A stretch of 64,000 nt of DNA from Apostichopus japonicus. Its lineage: Eukaryota > Echinodermata > Holothuroidea > Aspidochirotida > Stichopodidae. Positions within the stretch are counted from its first letter, which is position 1. Each line of letters begins with the position of its first letter. Both the position numbers and the translations under genes were made by a program. Shown here one piece after another: positions 10,574 to 22,709 of this stretch. The DNA lies in assembly GCF_037975245.1 (NCBI RefSeq), contig NC_092582.1, forward strand, positions 22,344,577 to 22,408,576. The letters are read 5' to 3'. The notes under the pieces are model-generated. The model did not search any database. It was not told the DNA's origin and worked only from the letters and a program-made list of their open reading frames with translations.

Positions 10574-12915
10574 ATGAGAAAATTGAAGTATCACGAGAAG
10601 AAACTTCTCAAGAAAGTTGATTTTATTTCTTGGGAAGTGGATAACAACCTTCATGAAGTGAAGGTAATGAGAAAATACCACATCCAGAAACGAGAAGACT
10701 ACACAAAGTAAGGACCGACCAATTTATTCCCGACATATGTTTACTGTATTGTTAATAATAGGTTAGGCTAAGCCAAAGTCTTACCTTAGCCTACCGTATC
10801 ATAGACCTTGCCTAAGTTTACCAGAAGAAGTTACTGTGCCTCAGTCTGGGAGTGTGACTCAAGCCATATGTAGGGCCTAAGTCCTATTCCTAGCATAGTA
10901 ATTATGGTGAATTTCAGTCAGTCCATAGTAGGCCTCGTTTTAAAATGCTCAGAAATTAACAAACCTAGGCCGTCAGCCTTTTCAGCTAAGTACTGTTAGT
11001 GTTACTACTAGTGTTACTTATTTAGTGTTGGCATAAATGTACTAGTAGTACTACTACTAGTGCTAGGCTATCCTAGAGTAGAAAAATATGCCCAAGTAAC
11101 GTTGCTCCTAGTGATCAAATGTTAGGAATAGTGATGTGATCTGTCAATAAATTGCTTCCAGGTACCCGTATGCTAATTTTGGACAGTTCCCCGAGTACTT
11201 ATACATATTAAGATTGTAAACAACTATTCATGTCATCAGTTCAATGATTTATACACTCTGGTACCGACATCAAGAAGGCATCGAATGACATCAATGTGGC
11301 TATAACTATAATGGCTATATGTGGCTGAGGCTATAATGAAATTGTTTCTTTTCCAGGTATAATAAGCTCAGTCGCCATGTACGAGTCCTTTCAGAAAAGA
11401 TCAAACAATTAGAGCCCAAGGATCCATACAGAATCCAAGCAACCTCTCAGCTTCTAGATAAATTGTAAGTCATTTCATTGTTAACTTTCAGATCATTTTC
11501 TTTTATATTTCTACTTTAAAATATTATTGCTTGTTAGATTTTTTGTGTTTGAAGCTAACTTTTATATGCTCATGTAGAAAATATTATTTGTCAGACCATA
11601 ATTCTAGCAAATCTGGCATATTACTGATGACTGGTTCTGCTTAATAATAATAGTACTAGTTTGGTTAACTGACCAGAGAGCAAGCTTGTTGATTTGAAAG
11701 TTAGCTTGTCAAGTTGGAAGAAAAATTGGTAGCCTACATGTATGAAAAATTCAACTAATTAATGTTCAAAAACTAGTATTTCATATTGTTACCCGTAACA
11801 TTTATGACTTACCTCAAGACATGGACATGTAAGTGTGGAACCTTTATGAATGAGCAAGATACATCAGTAGAGACATTCAGTTTTGAGCACCTTCTGTGAA
11901 GTTAACGTTAAATCGCTGTTTCAACTATTTTGGCTAATAAGGTACAAGATGGGCCTAATTGCAACAAAGAGTAACTTGGAAAACAGTATGAAAGTCACAG
12001 CCTCGTCGTTCTGTCGAAGGAGACTCCCCGTGGTCATGGTTCGGTTACACATGGCCCAGACGGTGAAGAATGCTGTGGAGTACATTGAACAGGGACACGT
12101 CCGGGTCGGTCCAGAGTTAGTCCTTGATCCTGCTTTTTTGGTGACACGGTTTGTGAATTTTTGTATTTACTTCAGTAATATTTATTCCAGGTATTGAGTT
12201 CAAATTCAATGCTACTTGATACTTAAATACCATAACATGCAAGTCCAATACCCCTGACTATAGGTCCCTTTGATATGAAATGATGTCTACTGTATGTTGC
12301 AAAGTGTTTGGGCGATGAAATGTGGAGCAGGGATGGAACCAGTAACTACTGGTTTATCAACCTAAGTTTAGGTGGATAATTTATCAAAGAATTTTCTTCG
12401 TTTCAAAGAACCCATACGTTTATAATTTTCTATATCGATAAATGTCTCCCTTACATTTTTTTGGGCAGTCTAGACCAATTGCCAATACACATTTTATGAT
12501 TTCAAAATGTTAATGCCTCCTTACAAGAAACTTTGAAACCTTGCTTTTCTACAGAAATTTGGAAGACTTTGTGACTTGGACAGACACATCCAAAATCAGG
12601 AAGCACATCATGGAATATAACCAAGAGGTAGGTGCAGATTGTATTCAGAAGGATTGAGTTGGTGTAATTTGCTCTAGATGATAAAAGAAAATAATTTGTA
12701 GGAAAATTGGAATATGTTTTAAGTCAATCTTATATGTCAGAAGTAACAATTTTCAAACAGAAAGTGAATGTTTATGATGGTTAATTTGTTCACAATGTAC
12801 AGAATGTTGTTTACCTTTTGTCAAACTTTTGATGGTAAAGATTTCTTCAGCGATGAATAAATTAATAAATTTCATTTGTCATCTTTTACAGCGGGATGAC
12901 TTTGACTTCTTTTGA
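10574..12915 (+). CDS. IMP3: IMP3, U3 snoRNP protein (five exons, 181 aa)
   Basis: Exons 10574-10707, 11357-11464, 11942-12148, 12555-12627 and 12892-12915 join in frame to 181 codons plus TGA; the human protein is 184 aa. The start [17 protein letters not shown], the block [31 protein letters not shown], the S4-type RNA-binding segment with EQGHVRVGP and DPAFLVTR, and the end SKIRKH...ERDDFDFF follow IMP3 throughout. IMP3 binds U3 snoRNA and pre-rRNA with MPP10 and IMP4 in the nucleolus for early 18S rRNA cleavages. The S4-like domain spans roughly residues 105-170. All introns are GT-AG. A possible ATTAAA polyadenylation signal is at 12983-12988, and AATAAA occurs at 13770-13775. The gene is divergent from ABCF1 and convergent with LRRIQ3. 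Confidence 0.97.
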
Positions 12916-13917
12916 GGCAGTGATCGTCTCATTTCAGTGGAGTCAACAATGGATGGAGATGGATGCAGAATAAGGGGAGATGGATTAAAAGTATGATGCC
13001 TCTCTCTTTACTCTGAATAGTTGTTGGCCTGGAGGAGAGAGCAGGGTTCCACCAGTCAAAAGTTGTCCTATATTCGCTGGGAATATTCCAAAAATGTTCT
13101 CATTTTGGAGAATTCTCAGATGTGTATGTTGGTGACACGAAAATACAAGTATGTGATGGTTTTGTTGACTGGAGTGTGTGAGAGGTCTGCACTTGTCCAC
13201 AGCAGATGTTAAAAACCACAACGGTTTGAATTGTGACATCAGAAAACAATTGTGTAACCTTGAACAGTGTCAAACATCTTTATATTTGTTGTCTAACAGA
13301 TGAATAATGGCACCTTTGCATAGGTTATTCATTTGTTATCATTTTGGTGAGGGAAATCCAAGTTTCCAATATCTTTGCATTCATTGATAAGAACATTTGG
13401 TATGTACTACATAAATAGGAATAAGTTCTAAGGGAGACCTGGCAGCTATGTTGATCCCAAACAGGTTCAAATGCTATAATGACTGTTTACCTTATCAAAC
13501 AGTACAAACTACCCATGATGCTGTGACAGTTTGATATTGATATATTAGAAGGTGAAATTTGATATTTAAACTTGGTTTTTAAACTTATGCAAGGACTGAA
13601 GTTTAATATTCAACTTGATTTATATTGTTGCCCGGTGGTGGGGGGGGGGGTGGTGCTACAAGTGGAGGGAGCACATGTTACTGCACCTGGTGTGATTATT
13701 GCTGCAGAATATTTTTATCTTGATAACCAACCCATGTCACGTTCTCTTAGCAGAATCTGAGGCTAACGTAATAAAGAAGGAAAATATACTGAATATTGTT
13801 CTTTCCCTCTCTCGCTCTCTTGTTTTTTGTGGGTTATCTTTTATTACAAAATACAAAAGGAATTTTCTGCATATAAACAATCAAAATACAAAACTACAAA
13901 ATAATGAATATTTTCAG
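12916..13917. other. Convergent 3' intergenic region (IMP3 / LRRIQ3)
   Basis: Both neighbouring genes end here. AATAAA on the minus strand at 13840-13845 lies about 75 bp past the LRRIQ3 stop and is a likely polyadenylation signal. For IMP3 the candidates are ATTAAA at 12983 and AATAAA at 13770; the second would overlap the LRRIQ3 transcript end only slightly. A run of 11 G sits at 13640-13650. The short ORFs here have no recognisable product. Confidence 0.6.
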
Positions 13918-16900
13918 TTAATATTGACCAAGAACTGCAGGGTGGCTGCCAACCCTCCCATCGTACATAGAAATGAGAGTTTCAAATCGGTTCGGTTTCC
14001 CTTCCTGGGTCACGGCCGAAAGGACGGGATCGGTGGCACTCTTCGGCAGAGGGTAAAAAGCCTGCATGGTCTTTTGCTTTTGTTTCTGATTTAGGACCCT
14101 GCCCTGCGATTGGAGTAACCGATCGTTCGCCTCTTGTAGCATCTTGGAATCCAAGGCTGCTCTTTCCACCGCCACTTGGGCTTGCCTCATCAGTTTCCGG
14201 TGCTCCAAATATCTCTGGACGAGCTCCGCTTGACTCTTCTGGTATTCCCGTTCCCTCTCCACGATTCTGTCCTTGGTCCGTAACAGTTCGCTCTTTATCA
14301 AATGCCGGTCGTGTTTCAACAGAGCCTTGGAGATGGAAGACTGTTGGCCGTTGAAATCGGATGCAAATAACTTCTCTTGATTTAAAGATTTGGTTCTGTC
14401 CTCTCTTTTCAGTCTCCTCTCCTTGGCTTTCTCTAGTTCCTCCAGCTGAAGGGTGGCCCGTTGTTTCAACGCATCGGCTATGTCGCACACGTCTTGGTCC
14501 CTCCTCTGCAGTACCGCTAGACGCTTTTCTTCCATATACGAGTACCTTCTCTCCCTCCGGTCGTCTCTCTGTTCCCGCAACGCTAAGACGTAGTCCGATC
14601 TTTCTGCCGTATCCTCTGCGTTGTCCCTGTCTTTGTATGCCTGCTGTACCGCCCTCAATGAAGCCATACCCATGGTCCCTTGCATTCTAGCAAACAATCT
14701 CTGATTAGCATTGGGTTTCTTTTTCCTTTTGATGAGCGGTTTCGGTCGCGGAATATTATCGATGACGTCCCTGTGAGCCGACCTGATATCTTTACCGGTC
14801 TCTCGTCTTTCGATCAACAGGTTTTGAGTCAGGTCGCCGCGATGGAGCACCGATTTAAGCCCGGCGATGCGAAATTTAATCGGTGGACTTTCTTCCTCCC
14901 AACTATCTTCTGTTTCTCGACTGAGATTCCTGTCAACCTGTGGTCCTAACATCTCATAAACTGTGACAGGTCTTTGTTTCTTTGGTGTAGATCCACTCAA
15001 TTCTGCTTTAAGTTTATTTGCATCTTTCTCGATGTCCTGCGGCTGAAGGAGACCAGAGCTGTTCGGGACCATCACTTGAGCAGGACTCCCCATCTGATGT
15101 ATTCCGGAGATAGACGATTGAATCGGTACCAGCTGATGTGCGGATTCCAGCTTTGTGAGGTCAATCATGATATTTGCCCTGATTCTTCCCGTCGGTGAGG
15201 GAGTGTTTCTATCGAGATTCTGAACAATTGCCACCTATAACGGAATCAATCAAGTTTGATTGTTAAATTTTATCTGTATTTAATTAACCATTATTAATAA
15301 TTAATTATTATCTGCAGTAACCTGCAAAATCTCAGAGACAGAGTAGACAAAATAAAGAAAATGAAAATGTACAGGATTGCTTTACCACATTGCTAAAAAT
15401 AAATAAAACAAATTGTAAAAGAGCAGTTTGATCTACTTTGCATAGATTAGCAAATTGAAAGTCACTTCTGGGGGCTGCTAATGTTTTGCCAGTTTGTGAT
15501 ACCATAACATAACATAAAAAAATTAGGTTCAAAATTTTCTTTTCTGTTCTTATTTCAAGGTAAGAACAAACATTGCTATTACTGCAATCAATGATAGTAA
15601 AAGTTTATTTAAAAATCAGTAACATTTTTATCAAAAATATATGCAAAAATCCCTTTCAACAATGACAACAAGCAAAGTACTGAATAAAGGTTCTATCTGG
15701 GCAAGATTTTAGACAATTGGGGGGGGGGGGGGGGGGGAACAGGTAGGTTTCTTGCCAACCATGTCTCCATGTTTATTGTTCCTGTTACTGGTATATTTGG
15801 ATGAATGACTCCTCAAATTGATAAACTTCTTCATTTCCCTTCATTTTCCCTTCATTAGTTTATTTTACATTCAACTTCCACAAATTCCATCCAAATTTTA
15901 CCTGAGGTCTGTCCAGAGGTGTCATGCCGAACCGTTGATTGTCAAGTGATTGAAGACCGGGGGAGATGGAACCTGGACGTCTGTTCTTCATGTAGGTGTC
16001 ATAGTCCAGTTTGCTCCTCACAGCCAAATCTGCCTCTCTGTTGGTAGTGGATGGGATGGAAGACTTTTCATGAGATGGAGCTGGAAGTGTAGACATCTCA
16101 TCTACAATTTTAGGTTCAACTGGAGTTGAAGCCTTTTTAGCACCTTTTCCAGAAGCCAATCTTTTCTTCAATTTCTTGGATGCATATTTGTAACCCTTAT
16201 ATTTCCTCCAGTATCGCTGGATTGCTACAGCCGCCCTGAGAAAAATGTAGATAAACTTTGAGAGATCTTGAATGGAATCTAGGTGTAGGGTAACTGAAGG
16301 AGGTGAGAAAGGAAGGGGGCGGGGGAGGGGTGTCATCTGATGTCTTTAACACACAAAGACTTGTAGTAGTAGCTAGCTGTTTGTGGATGCTTGTATCTGG
16401 TCACTATTTGTGGGAAATTTTGCCAAACCTAACAAGTATTACTCAACATAATCATTGCAATATAACTAAGATACAACACTTAGAGTTTGCAGAATACAAA
16501 TAGTAACAAAAGTGCAATTTTGGAAATTATTTGCTCGAAACACTATTAGCTATTGATACAAATAGCTAGAAACAAATATAATAATAATAATAGACTTCTT
16601 CCATATTTCAAATAAAACTTGACCAGTAATGATAACAAACTGACTCTTTTTAATGGGATTTTAGTGTGGAAAAGTATCAAAATAAATGTTTGCCAAAAAT
16701 CAACGTAAAAAGATGCATAAAAAATAATATATTAATAACCTTGGCATGTCATGATTGCTTACCAGTTAAATAAGCAACATTAACATGTTAGAGAATAATA
16801 GATTCTTTAATGGATGATTTTAGACAATTTTTTTTTTAATGTGCTAAAACTCTGGAATGTTCCTTTAAGGCCTCAGAGGTGATGACATCAGGGCCTCAGT

Positions 16901-18661
16901 GCAGGCCTAAATGAAAATCCATTGTTTTATCAATTCTAATTAATCAACCAAAACATGTTCCTTAACTTTGTTAAAGCAAACAGAGCACTCTTGGATGACA
17001 TGTAGCACCACCTGTCATTGACCAATTTGTAATTCATTGTCAACGTCATCTGACGCCATAAATATCAACTTGTTTTCCCCATTGAGTTTTGTGTTGCATC
17101 TGAGGAACTGATCTATTTGTGTGTGTATTAGACTTAATAGTCCAGTCACTTTAATTGACAAACCTCAATATTTTAAAGGATCATTTCTCACAGATTAAAA
17201 GTGTTATACAAATTATACAACCTGGACAGTGTGTTATTATGGTCTACAGCATATCCTAATTAATTTTGTGCCTTAAACCATCACAAGATACAGATATGAA
17301 ACATGCAAATTACCAGATTCTGTTGGCAACCAATCGCTTGGCTCTACATCTTCCCAGGAAACCTCGAATATATCTCTGGATGATTATGACTGGAGAGTGC
17401 TTGGCTTGAATCAGGGAAACTTGGAGTAGAATGTGACGGACGGTTTCCGTTTCTTTTCTTATGCTTCTCTCCTAAAGAAAAAAATGAGATATCACAGAGG
17501 GTAACAGGAAAGTTACCAAAGAAAAAAAAATAATAAAATTTAAAAAAAATTATAACAAACTTAAACAAAAAGGAAAAGCAACCTTATAAAAGTTAAATGG
17601 TTTGACTTTTGATCCTGGGGAGGATCTTCAAAGGAAGGCTAAAATGAAAAATAGAGAAAAAGAAAACACTGTTTTTGTCTCAGTACTTGCCTCTACAACC
17701 CTTTAACTATCGATGCATTTTACTGCACTGGCAGAAGATGAGCAATTTGTTAAGAGTTTTTTGTCTCTTTGACAGTACAACAGAAAACAGTACTTGTAAC
17801 AAATTTCTTTTGTACTTAAAATATTTGTGAATAGCTTATCTATGATAAATACAAATGGACAAACAGGTGAAGAAGTATAAACTTAATAAAATACACAAAA
17901 AGAAGAAATTTTTTAATTTATGAAAAAAATACAATGATATGAAGGTGCCATTATTGAACCATGAGCAAATATGAATCTTGTAGGGAATGAGGGGGGTCCT
18001 AGATGGTGTACAATCTTTCAACCTAACACAAAAATGGCTAAATTAGCCATAATGTTGCATTTAGGGTTTCCATCTACATGGAAGGAAGGTTTCAAAGACT
18101 GAATGTCCCCACTGAATCCTGTATAATTCATAAAGTGGAGAGAAGTGATTCCTAAATCCCATGGTTTGACAAATTGCATCCTTTCAGGATCAAACTGCCC
18201 CTATTTGGTTCTGTCTCCCTGACTCGGGTGAATTCCCTGACCAAGGCCACTGCTTTATCATCCCTCCTGGAAGAAATAAATTGATCTTCTTGTCCAAATG
18301 AATAATCATTTCGAAAAGGGTGACTCGAGATTTACTTTAACATTTGTCGGATGCTTATTACTATGTAGGAATTTAATAGAAATATGTTTAGTAAAAGTAC
18401 CTTCTTTAAGTTGAGAAGAGGGTTATACTGGAAGAAGCTATGCATTGCACTAAAATGACTCCCAAATTCCGCATCTTCGATAATCTCTTCATCAGAAATA
18501 ACATGGAAGTCGAGAGCTTTCAGTGTAAAAATACTGCAAAAAAAAATAATAATGATAATAATTATCATGAAATAAAAAGATTTTGTGTGAGAACAAAGGC
18601 TACCAAAATATGTTCACTGTAATGCTACATAAGGCAAGATTTTCTGTCTATATGTATGTAT

Positions 18662-18734
<73 letters not shown>

Positions 18735-20613
18735 TGTATGTATATGTATGTATATATATATATATTTATATATCTGTATTATAAAAGAATGAAACACCGA
18801 TGTGTATTCCCATTGAAAATAAGAAAAAACAGACATGAAACAGGACTTGTAGTTGATAAATCAGTGAATTCAATTATGTAGGCCTTCTTATTGTATCAGA
18901 GGAAAAATGGAAAATAAAGACAGCTTAATGTGTTGTCCATGTATGACACCACAAACTATTGCAAAAAAGTATTTATCTGAATAAATAAATAATGTCATTC
19001 AACATTTTATATCTCAACAAGATGGGAGTTGGACCAAAATGTTTCTTTCTATTTGCTCTGTCATGTATATTTTTGAAATTTTATACTTCATTATCTGTTT
19101 CAGGTTGTGAAGTATAAAAGAGAGTGCATTGTTTGTTTATTTGCCAAAATTTATGAACCTCCTGTGATACTGATCAAATAATTACAATGTTTCTTTATTA
19201 TGAGATACAGCTAAACTTTCCGTTCGTTTGATTTTCTTATCGACCTTCTACTGTAATCTCAGATCAGAACTATGACATTGTGGAATGAGCGAAAATAACA
19301 GAATCTTTGGTTTCAAATGAGATCAATCTAACTTTTAAAGATGTAAAAATCTCTCACCTGTTAACAACATGATGTCTGTAACTCTTCTTCAAACTGATCG
19401 GAGTATCAAACAGAGTCAATATTTGAAGGTTTGGTGATGACCCCAGGTTCTGCAAACAGGACAAACGACCGACGCTGTTGTTATGAAGGTACAGAACCTT
19501 CAACTCGGGAAGACACTGCCAAAACTTTGGACCCGGTAAAGTTGAGATCTGTGAAGGAAGATACAAAGTGCAGATGTATATATTGACCTTTCTGTTGGGT
19601 TATATGCTGTGTTACATTTATTAGACTAAGCCTAGCACTATAACATACATCTCTATATCACTCTCTCTGAGATAAACTGTCTGTAACAGAGCGAACCTTT
19701 TGGAAAGTACATATCTAATTACTGCCTTCGAGCCATTAGTTCTTCGCTGGCGGTCGAAACCCTGACTGTTCTGAGCTAGTCCATATGGAAGTGTTCACTG
19801 ATCTTAGCATGCATTGTGTTTTCAGTAATACATACTTTGGGCAAGGCATTTGCTCACCGAACAATATTTTGAACTAAGTGTGTTTACTTACAAACAAGGG
19901 ACATGTTAATTTAATCTGTCTGAATTTTGGAGGCTTTAACCAAAACAGAACAAGGCAAAAGCCTGGCTAAATGACAAGAACAGGCTAACATTAAGTTTCT
20001 GCATTTGAATTGACAATAACAAGATATAGATTCAGAAGATTTCTTGTAAAGATAACCTTTTCAAATTGCCGTTTAGGTGATAATAACTACTTTTATTTTA
20101 TTATCTGAAAAGATCACTAACAATAATGGATATTTTCTCAATCCTTCTGCATTTTCTCTTTCTGTAACATAATGGCTTCAGGATTTCCCACCACAAATGT
20201 CAGTAAGCTTTGACAAAAAAAATGTCTACTATTCATTAGCTTACCTGGTTGTCGTGCAAGTCTAGTCGAACGAGACTTTCACACGTTTTCAAAGCCTCAA
20301 AGTTTGTAATATAATTCCCTGGGAGGCTGCAGTATCGTAGATTCCTACAGAATCCAACATCACCGACATCTTTTAATCGCATATTTGACAACTGCACTTG
20401 AAGAATATCTTCGATGCTAGAAATGCCTTCGTCCGAACTATACTGCTCTCGGAGAAAACCTTTAGAAGGAGACAATAGGTAGCCTCTCTCTTCTGCGTGT
20501 TTTATGAACTCTAAGTGGCGTTCTTTTGCCATGACTTCTCGAAGACGATGGGGTTTCTGCTGTTCTTGCAGCCATGCCACGAGCTGGGAGTTCTTGTTTG
20601 GAGTTTGTAACAT
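13918..20613 (-). CDS. LRRIQ3: LRRIQ3, leucine-rich repeat and IQ motif protein 3 (833 aa)
   Basis: Six minus-strand exons: 20613-20245, 19548-19358, 18533-18401, 17471-17314, 16235-15902, 15234-13918. All splice in phase, giving 833 residues plus TAA. The first ATG of the open frame (MLQTPNKNSQ) was chosen; a TTG two codons upstream was not. Domains: an N-terminal extension (~1-70) longer than in the human protein; LRRs in exons 1-2 (NLRYCSLPGNYITNF, SLVRLDLHDNQ, LKVLYLHNNSVGRL, LQILTLFDTPISLKKSYRHH); the family signature LDFHVISDEEII; an IQ motif IIIQRYIRGFLGRCRAK near residue 260; a second IQ-like motif AVAIQRYWRKYKG near 285; and a C-terminal half rich in E/R/K/Q, predicted coiled coil (~560-780). 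LRRIQ3 function is poorly known; IQ motifs imply calmodulin binding and a ciliary or sperm role is often inferred. The large last exon holds over half of the coding sequence. Identification rests on matching family signatures in the right order. Confidence 0.95.
15719..15737. repeat. Poly(G) tract, 19 bp
   Basis: One of the two longest G/C homopolymers in the window, in LRRIQ3 intron 5 (15235-15901), which has no other feature. Confidence 0.85.
16860..16975 (-). repeat. Dispersed repeat family C, copy 1
   Basis: The reverse complement of 16932-16963 matches 33230-33261 with only about two differences in 32 bp (core AGGAACATGTTTTG...AATTAGAATT). It lies in LRRIQ3 intron 4. Flanking similarity beyond this core is weak, so the full extent is unknown. 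Confidence 0.5.
17131..17290 (+). repeat. Dispersed repeat family B, copy 2
   Basis: Starts TTAATAGTCCAGTCACTTTA, has ATCATTTCTCACAGATTAAA and ACCTGGACAG in the middle, and ends AATTTTGTGCCTTAAACCAT. This is the best-preserved copy and serves as the reference for the family. It ends about 25 bp from the LRRIQ3 exon at 17314. Confidence 0.65.
18650..18782. repeat. AT/ATGT microsatellite
   Basis: About 50 bp of pure (TA)n flanked by TATGTA variants, in LRRIQ3 intron 2. The tyrosine/isoleucine-only ORFs across it on both strands are artefacts. Confidence 0.95.
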
Positions 20614-21001
20614 TTTCAACCTATGTTGACTTTGAAGTGCTGTTGGCCTAACACCTTCTTATCACATGGGCTTTCTAGACAAATCTGTGGAGGCAAAGAA
20701 TACATATCTGCGGTTTAAAAGATAGAGGTTTGGATTTCATATCTGGCTGGATTATCGGATTTTGGAAATTAACATAATCAAACAGTTTCTTTAAAGGGTA
20801 TGAAGACTCGCGCAAAAAGAAATGTCTAATGCCGGTAATCTGACCTAGTTTCGAATGAGGTGTAACAGAAGTGTTAGACACCACCATCGGTCCCAGAAAA
20901 TACGCACACAGCTTGCTACTGTCGGTAATTAGACACTAGTGTACAGTCAGTGCATATAGCTGCGGTCAATACCAACAGCAAAGTGTATAAACGATACAGC
21001 G

Positions 21002-21128
21002 ATGGACATCTCAGGTCCAGCTAAAGATAACAAGGTATCACGTTTCATTACTGTCTGCATTTTGTAGCGACAGTTAACTTTTTCAGATGGCCGCACGCGG
21101 TTTGTGGGGAGTCTTCAATTCCTTTAAG
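21002..21128 (+). other. Possible short 5' exons of an unidentified plus-strand gene
   Basis: An ATG-initiated 33-bp open segment (MDISGPAKDNK) ends at a GT donor at 21035. After a TTTTTCAG-like acceptor, a 42-bp segment beginning ATG (MAARGLWGVFNSFK) ends at GTAAAT. The two join in phase 0. They sit about 400 bp from the divergent LRRIQ3 start, a typical place for a bidirectional partner. No downstream exon with a recognised domain was found before the LINE tail, and short segments with splice-like ends arise by chance, so this is a weak candidate. Confidence 0.22.
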
Positions 21129-21234
21129 GTAAATACTGGTGGGGTGGAATGGGGAGTATGTACATGAATATATCTATATACTCTTTCCCTTCTATTCATG
21201 TTCTTCCACTTGGGTGCATGAAGTTAACGAATTT

Positions 21235-21560
21235 AAGATCTTTTATCGAATGACATAGACAGTTCTCTTCGTAGAACGCAGCTCATTTTGAGCGATTCTG
21301 ATCACCCTGCCAATGCATATTTCAATTTCTTGCCATCACACCGCAGACTCCGTACCTTTAGAGGGAACAGGCGTTTTACCGCCAGTTTCTTTCCATCTGC
21401 CGTCAAACTTTATAATAACATGTAAATTATTAATTGCACATATTATTCTATTATTCTATTTTTCTATTTCTATTCTAAGGAGCTTGAGGAATGTTTTAAT
21501 TTTCGATGTGTAATTTTATTGCTCATTGATTGAATAAAGAATCTATCTATATATCTTATA
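21235..21560 (+). mobile_element. 5'-truncated LINE 3' end (CR1/L2/jockey-like)
   Basis: An open frame from about 21235 to TAA at 21423-21425 reads SLRRTQLILSDS, then PSHRRLRTFRGNRRFTASFF and PSAVKLYNNM before the stop. The ending R-x-x-RF-x-x-SFFPSAVKLYN is typical of the C-terminus of the second ORF of CR1/L2/jockey-related non-LTR retrotransposons. A 3' UTR of ~130 bp with AATAAA near 21533 and a CTATCTATATAT tail follows. The reverse transcriptase and endonuclease parts are absent, so this is a dead, 5'-truncated copy. No target-site duplication was identified. Confidence 0.75.
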
Positions 21561-22629
21561 AGGTTACAGTGAAAAACTCCATAAATATTGCCAGATTTGA
21601 AAATTCCTCATATTCGGCTGAAATTCCGACCTCATTTTAATTCCAGTGAATCCCTATTCAAGGATATATAGTTTAGGTTATTTAGGCAAATCATGTATGA
21701 AGAATCTCATTTAGAATATTGTGCATAACACATAGGCTACACACTATAAATTATAAACAATACAATTTTAGTAGCTAACCTTGAACAATTGTCCCACACT
21801 GATGCAAACAAAATGTGAAATGATATCTATGCAAGCTTTCATAGACTAAGTCCTCATAGAACATCATGCACATTTCATTTGATTGAATCATTATGCAGAT
21901 AATGTAAGCAAATGCTCACTTATGTTGCTTCAAATGGCAACAATAGTTTGCAACTTTAACTTTTTTAGCATTTAACATATACATTGAAGTAGGCAATGCG
22001 GGAGTGTAGGGCAATTAAAAGCCTTAAGGCCTAACGCTTGTGTCTATATTAAGCCATAGGCTACTTCTTATTTGTGAACATCCTTACAAAATTTATTACT
22101 TTTTATTGTTACATAAACTGACTAAGCAAAGAGGTACCATCAAGCGATGATTACGTGTGATTCGCCGTAGACATAGTTCAAACGCCTAACATATTACAAC
22201 AAGGCTATGGCTCAACGTTTCGCTGAACTTGTCTAACGTAAAAACAGTGTGCATACCCACATATGAAGAATAGGACTGCTCACGGTCTTGAAACATGGTA
22301 CTGTACACTTCGTCATTTATTAGGTTTTTACTCTTCCTTCTTCTTCTTCTCTAATTCAAAACGTGCTGAGAACTTACACAGAAATATTACAACGGTACAC
22401 TAACGTTGCAGTTATTTCTTTATGCATTATGTTAGGCCTAACCTTAGCCTACATACTTTTGTTTCGGAAACAACATATATTATATCGTTGAAACAGCTGA
22501 TACATAAATAGAGCACACACATGGCATTCAACGTAGCCATAACAACAACACATCCAGGACGATGTGATGGCGTAATCATATCTATAAATAGAAAGAAAAA
22601 CACCCCTCTGCTATCAGTTACGCAAAACA

Positions 22630-22649
22630 CAGAGCCGTATACGGCTCTG
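22630..22649. repeat. Perfect 20-bp palindrome
   Basis: CAGAGCCGTA followed by its exact reverse complement TACGGCTCTG with no loop. The half-site GTATACGGCTCTG recurs near 28958-28971. Confidence 0.8.
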
Positions 22650-22670
22650 GCAAAACCCATAATTAGTACA

Positions 22671-22709
22671 GAAAATACCATAGAAATTGTCAATTTCTAT
22701 GGAAAATAC
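22671..22709. repeat. 12-bp-arm inverted repeat in 8-bp direct repeats
   Basis: Arms CCATAGAAATTG (22678-22689) and CAATTTCTATGG (22691-22702) are perfect with a one-base centre. The direct repeat GAAAATAC lies at 22671-22678 and 22702-22709, overlapping each arm by its outermost base. The layout looks like a tiny insertion with a target duplication, but the size is far below that of any known transposon. Confidence 0.6.

Noticed and set aside
13982-14690. Long ORFs on both strands overlapping the LRRIQ3 last exon (168, 109 codons)
   Set aside because: Shadows of the 438-codon LRRIQ3 frame, which has the family match and continuous splice phase.
18583-18881. Tyr/Ile-rich ORFs on both strands
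   Set aside because: Translations of an AT/ATGT microsatellite.
22337-22385. Possible terminal minus-strand exon (ARFELEKKKKEE then stop, with AATAAA after)
   Set aside because: Short, Lys/Glu-rich, and no upstream exon with a recognisable domain was found on that strand; could be chance.
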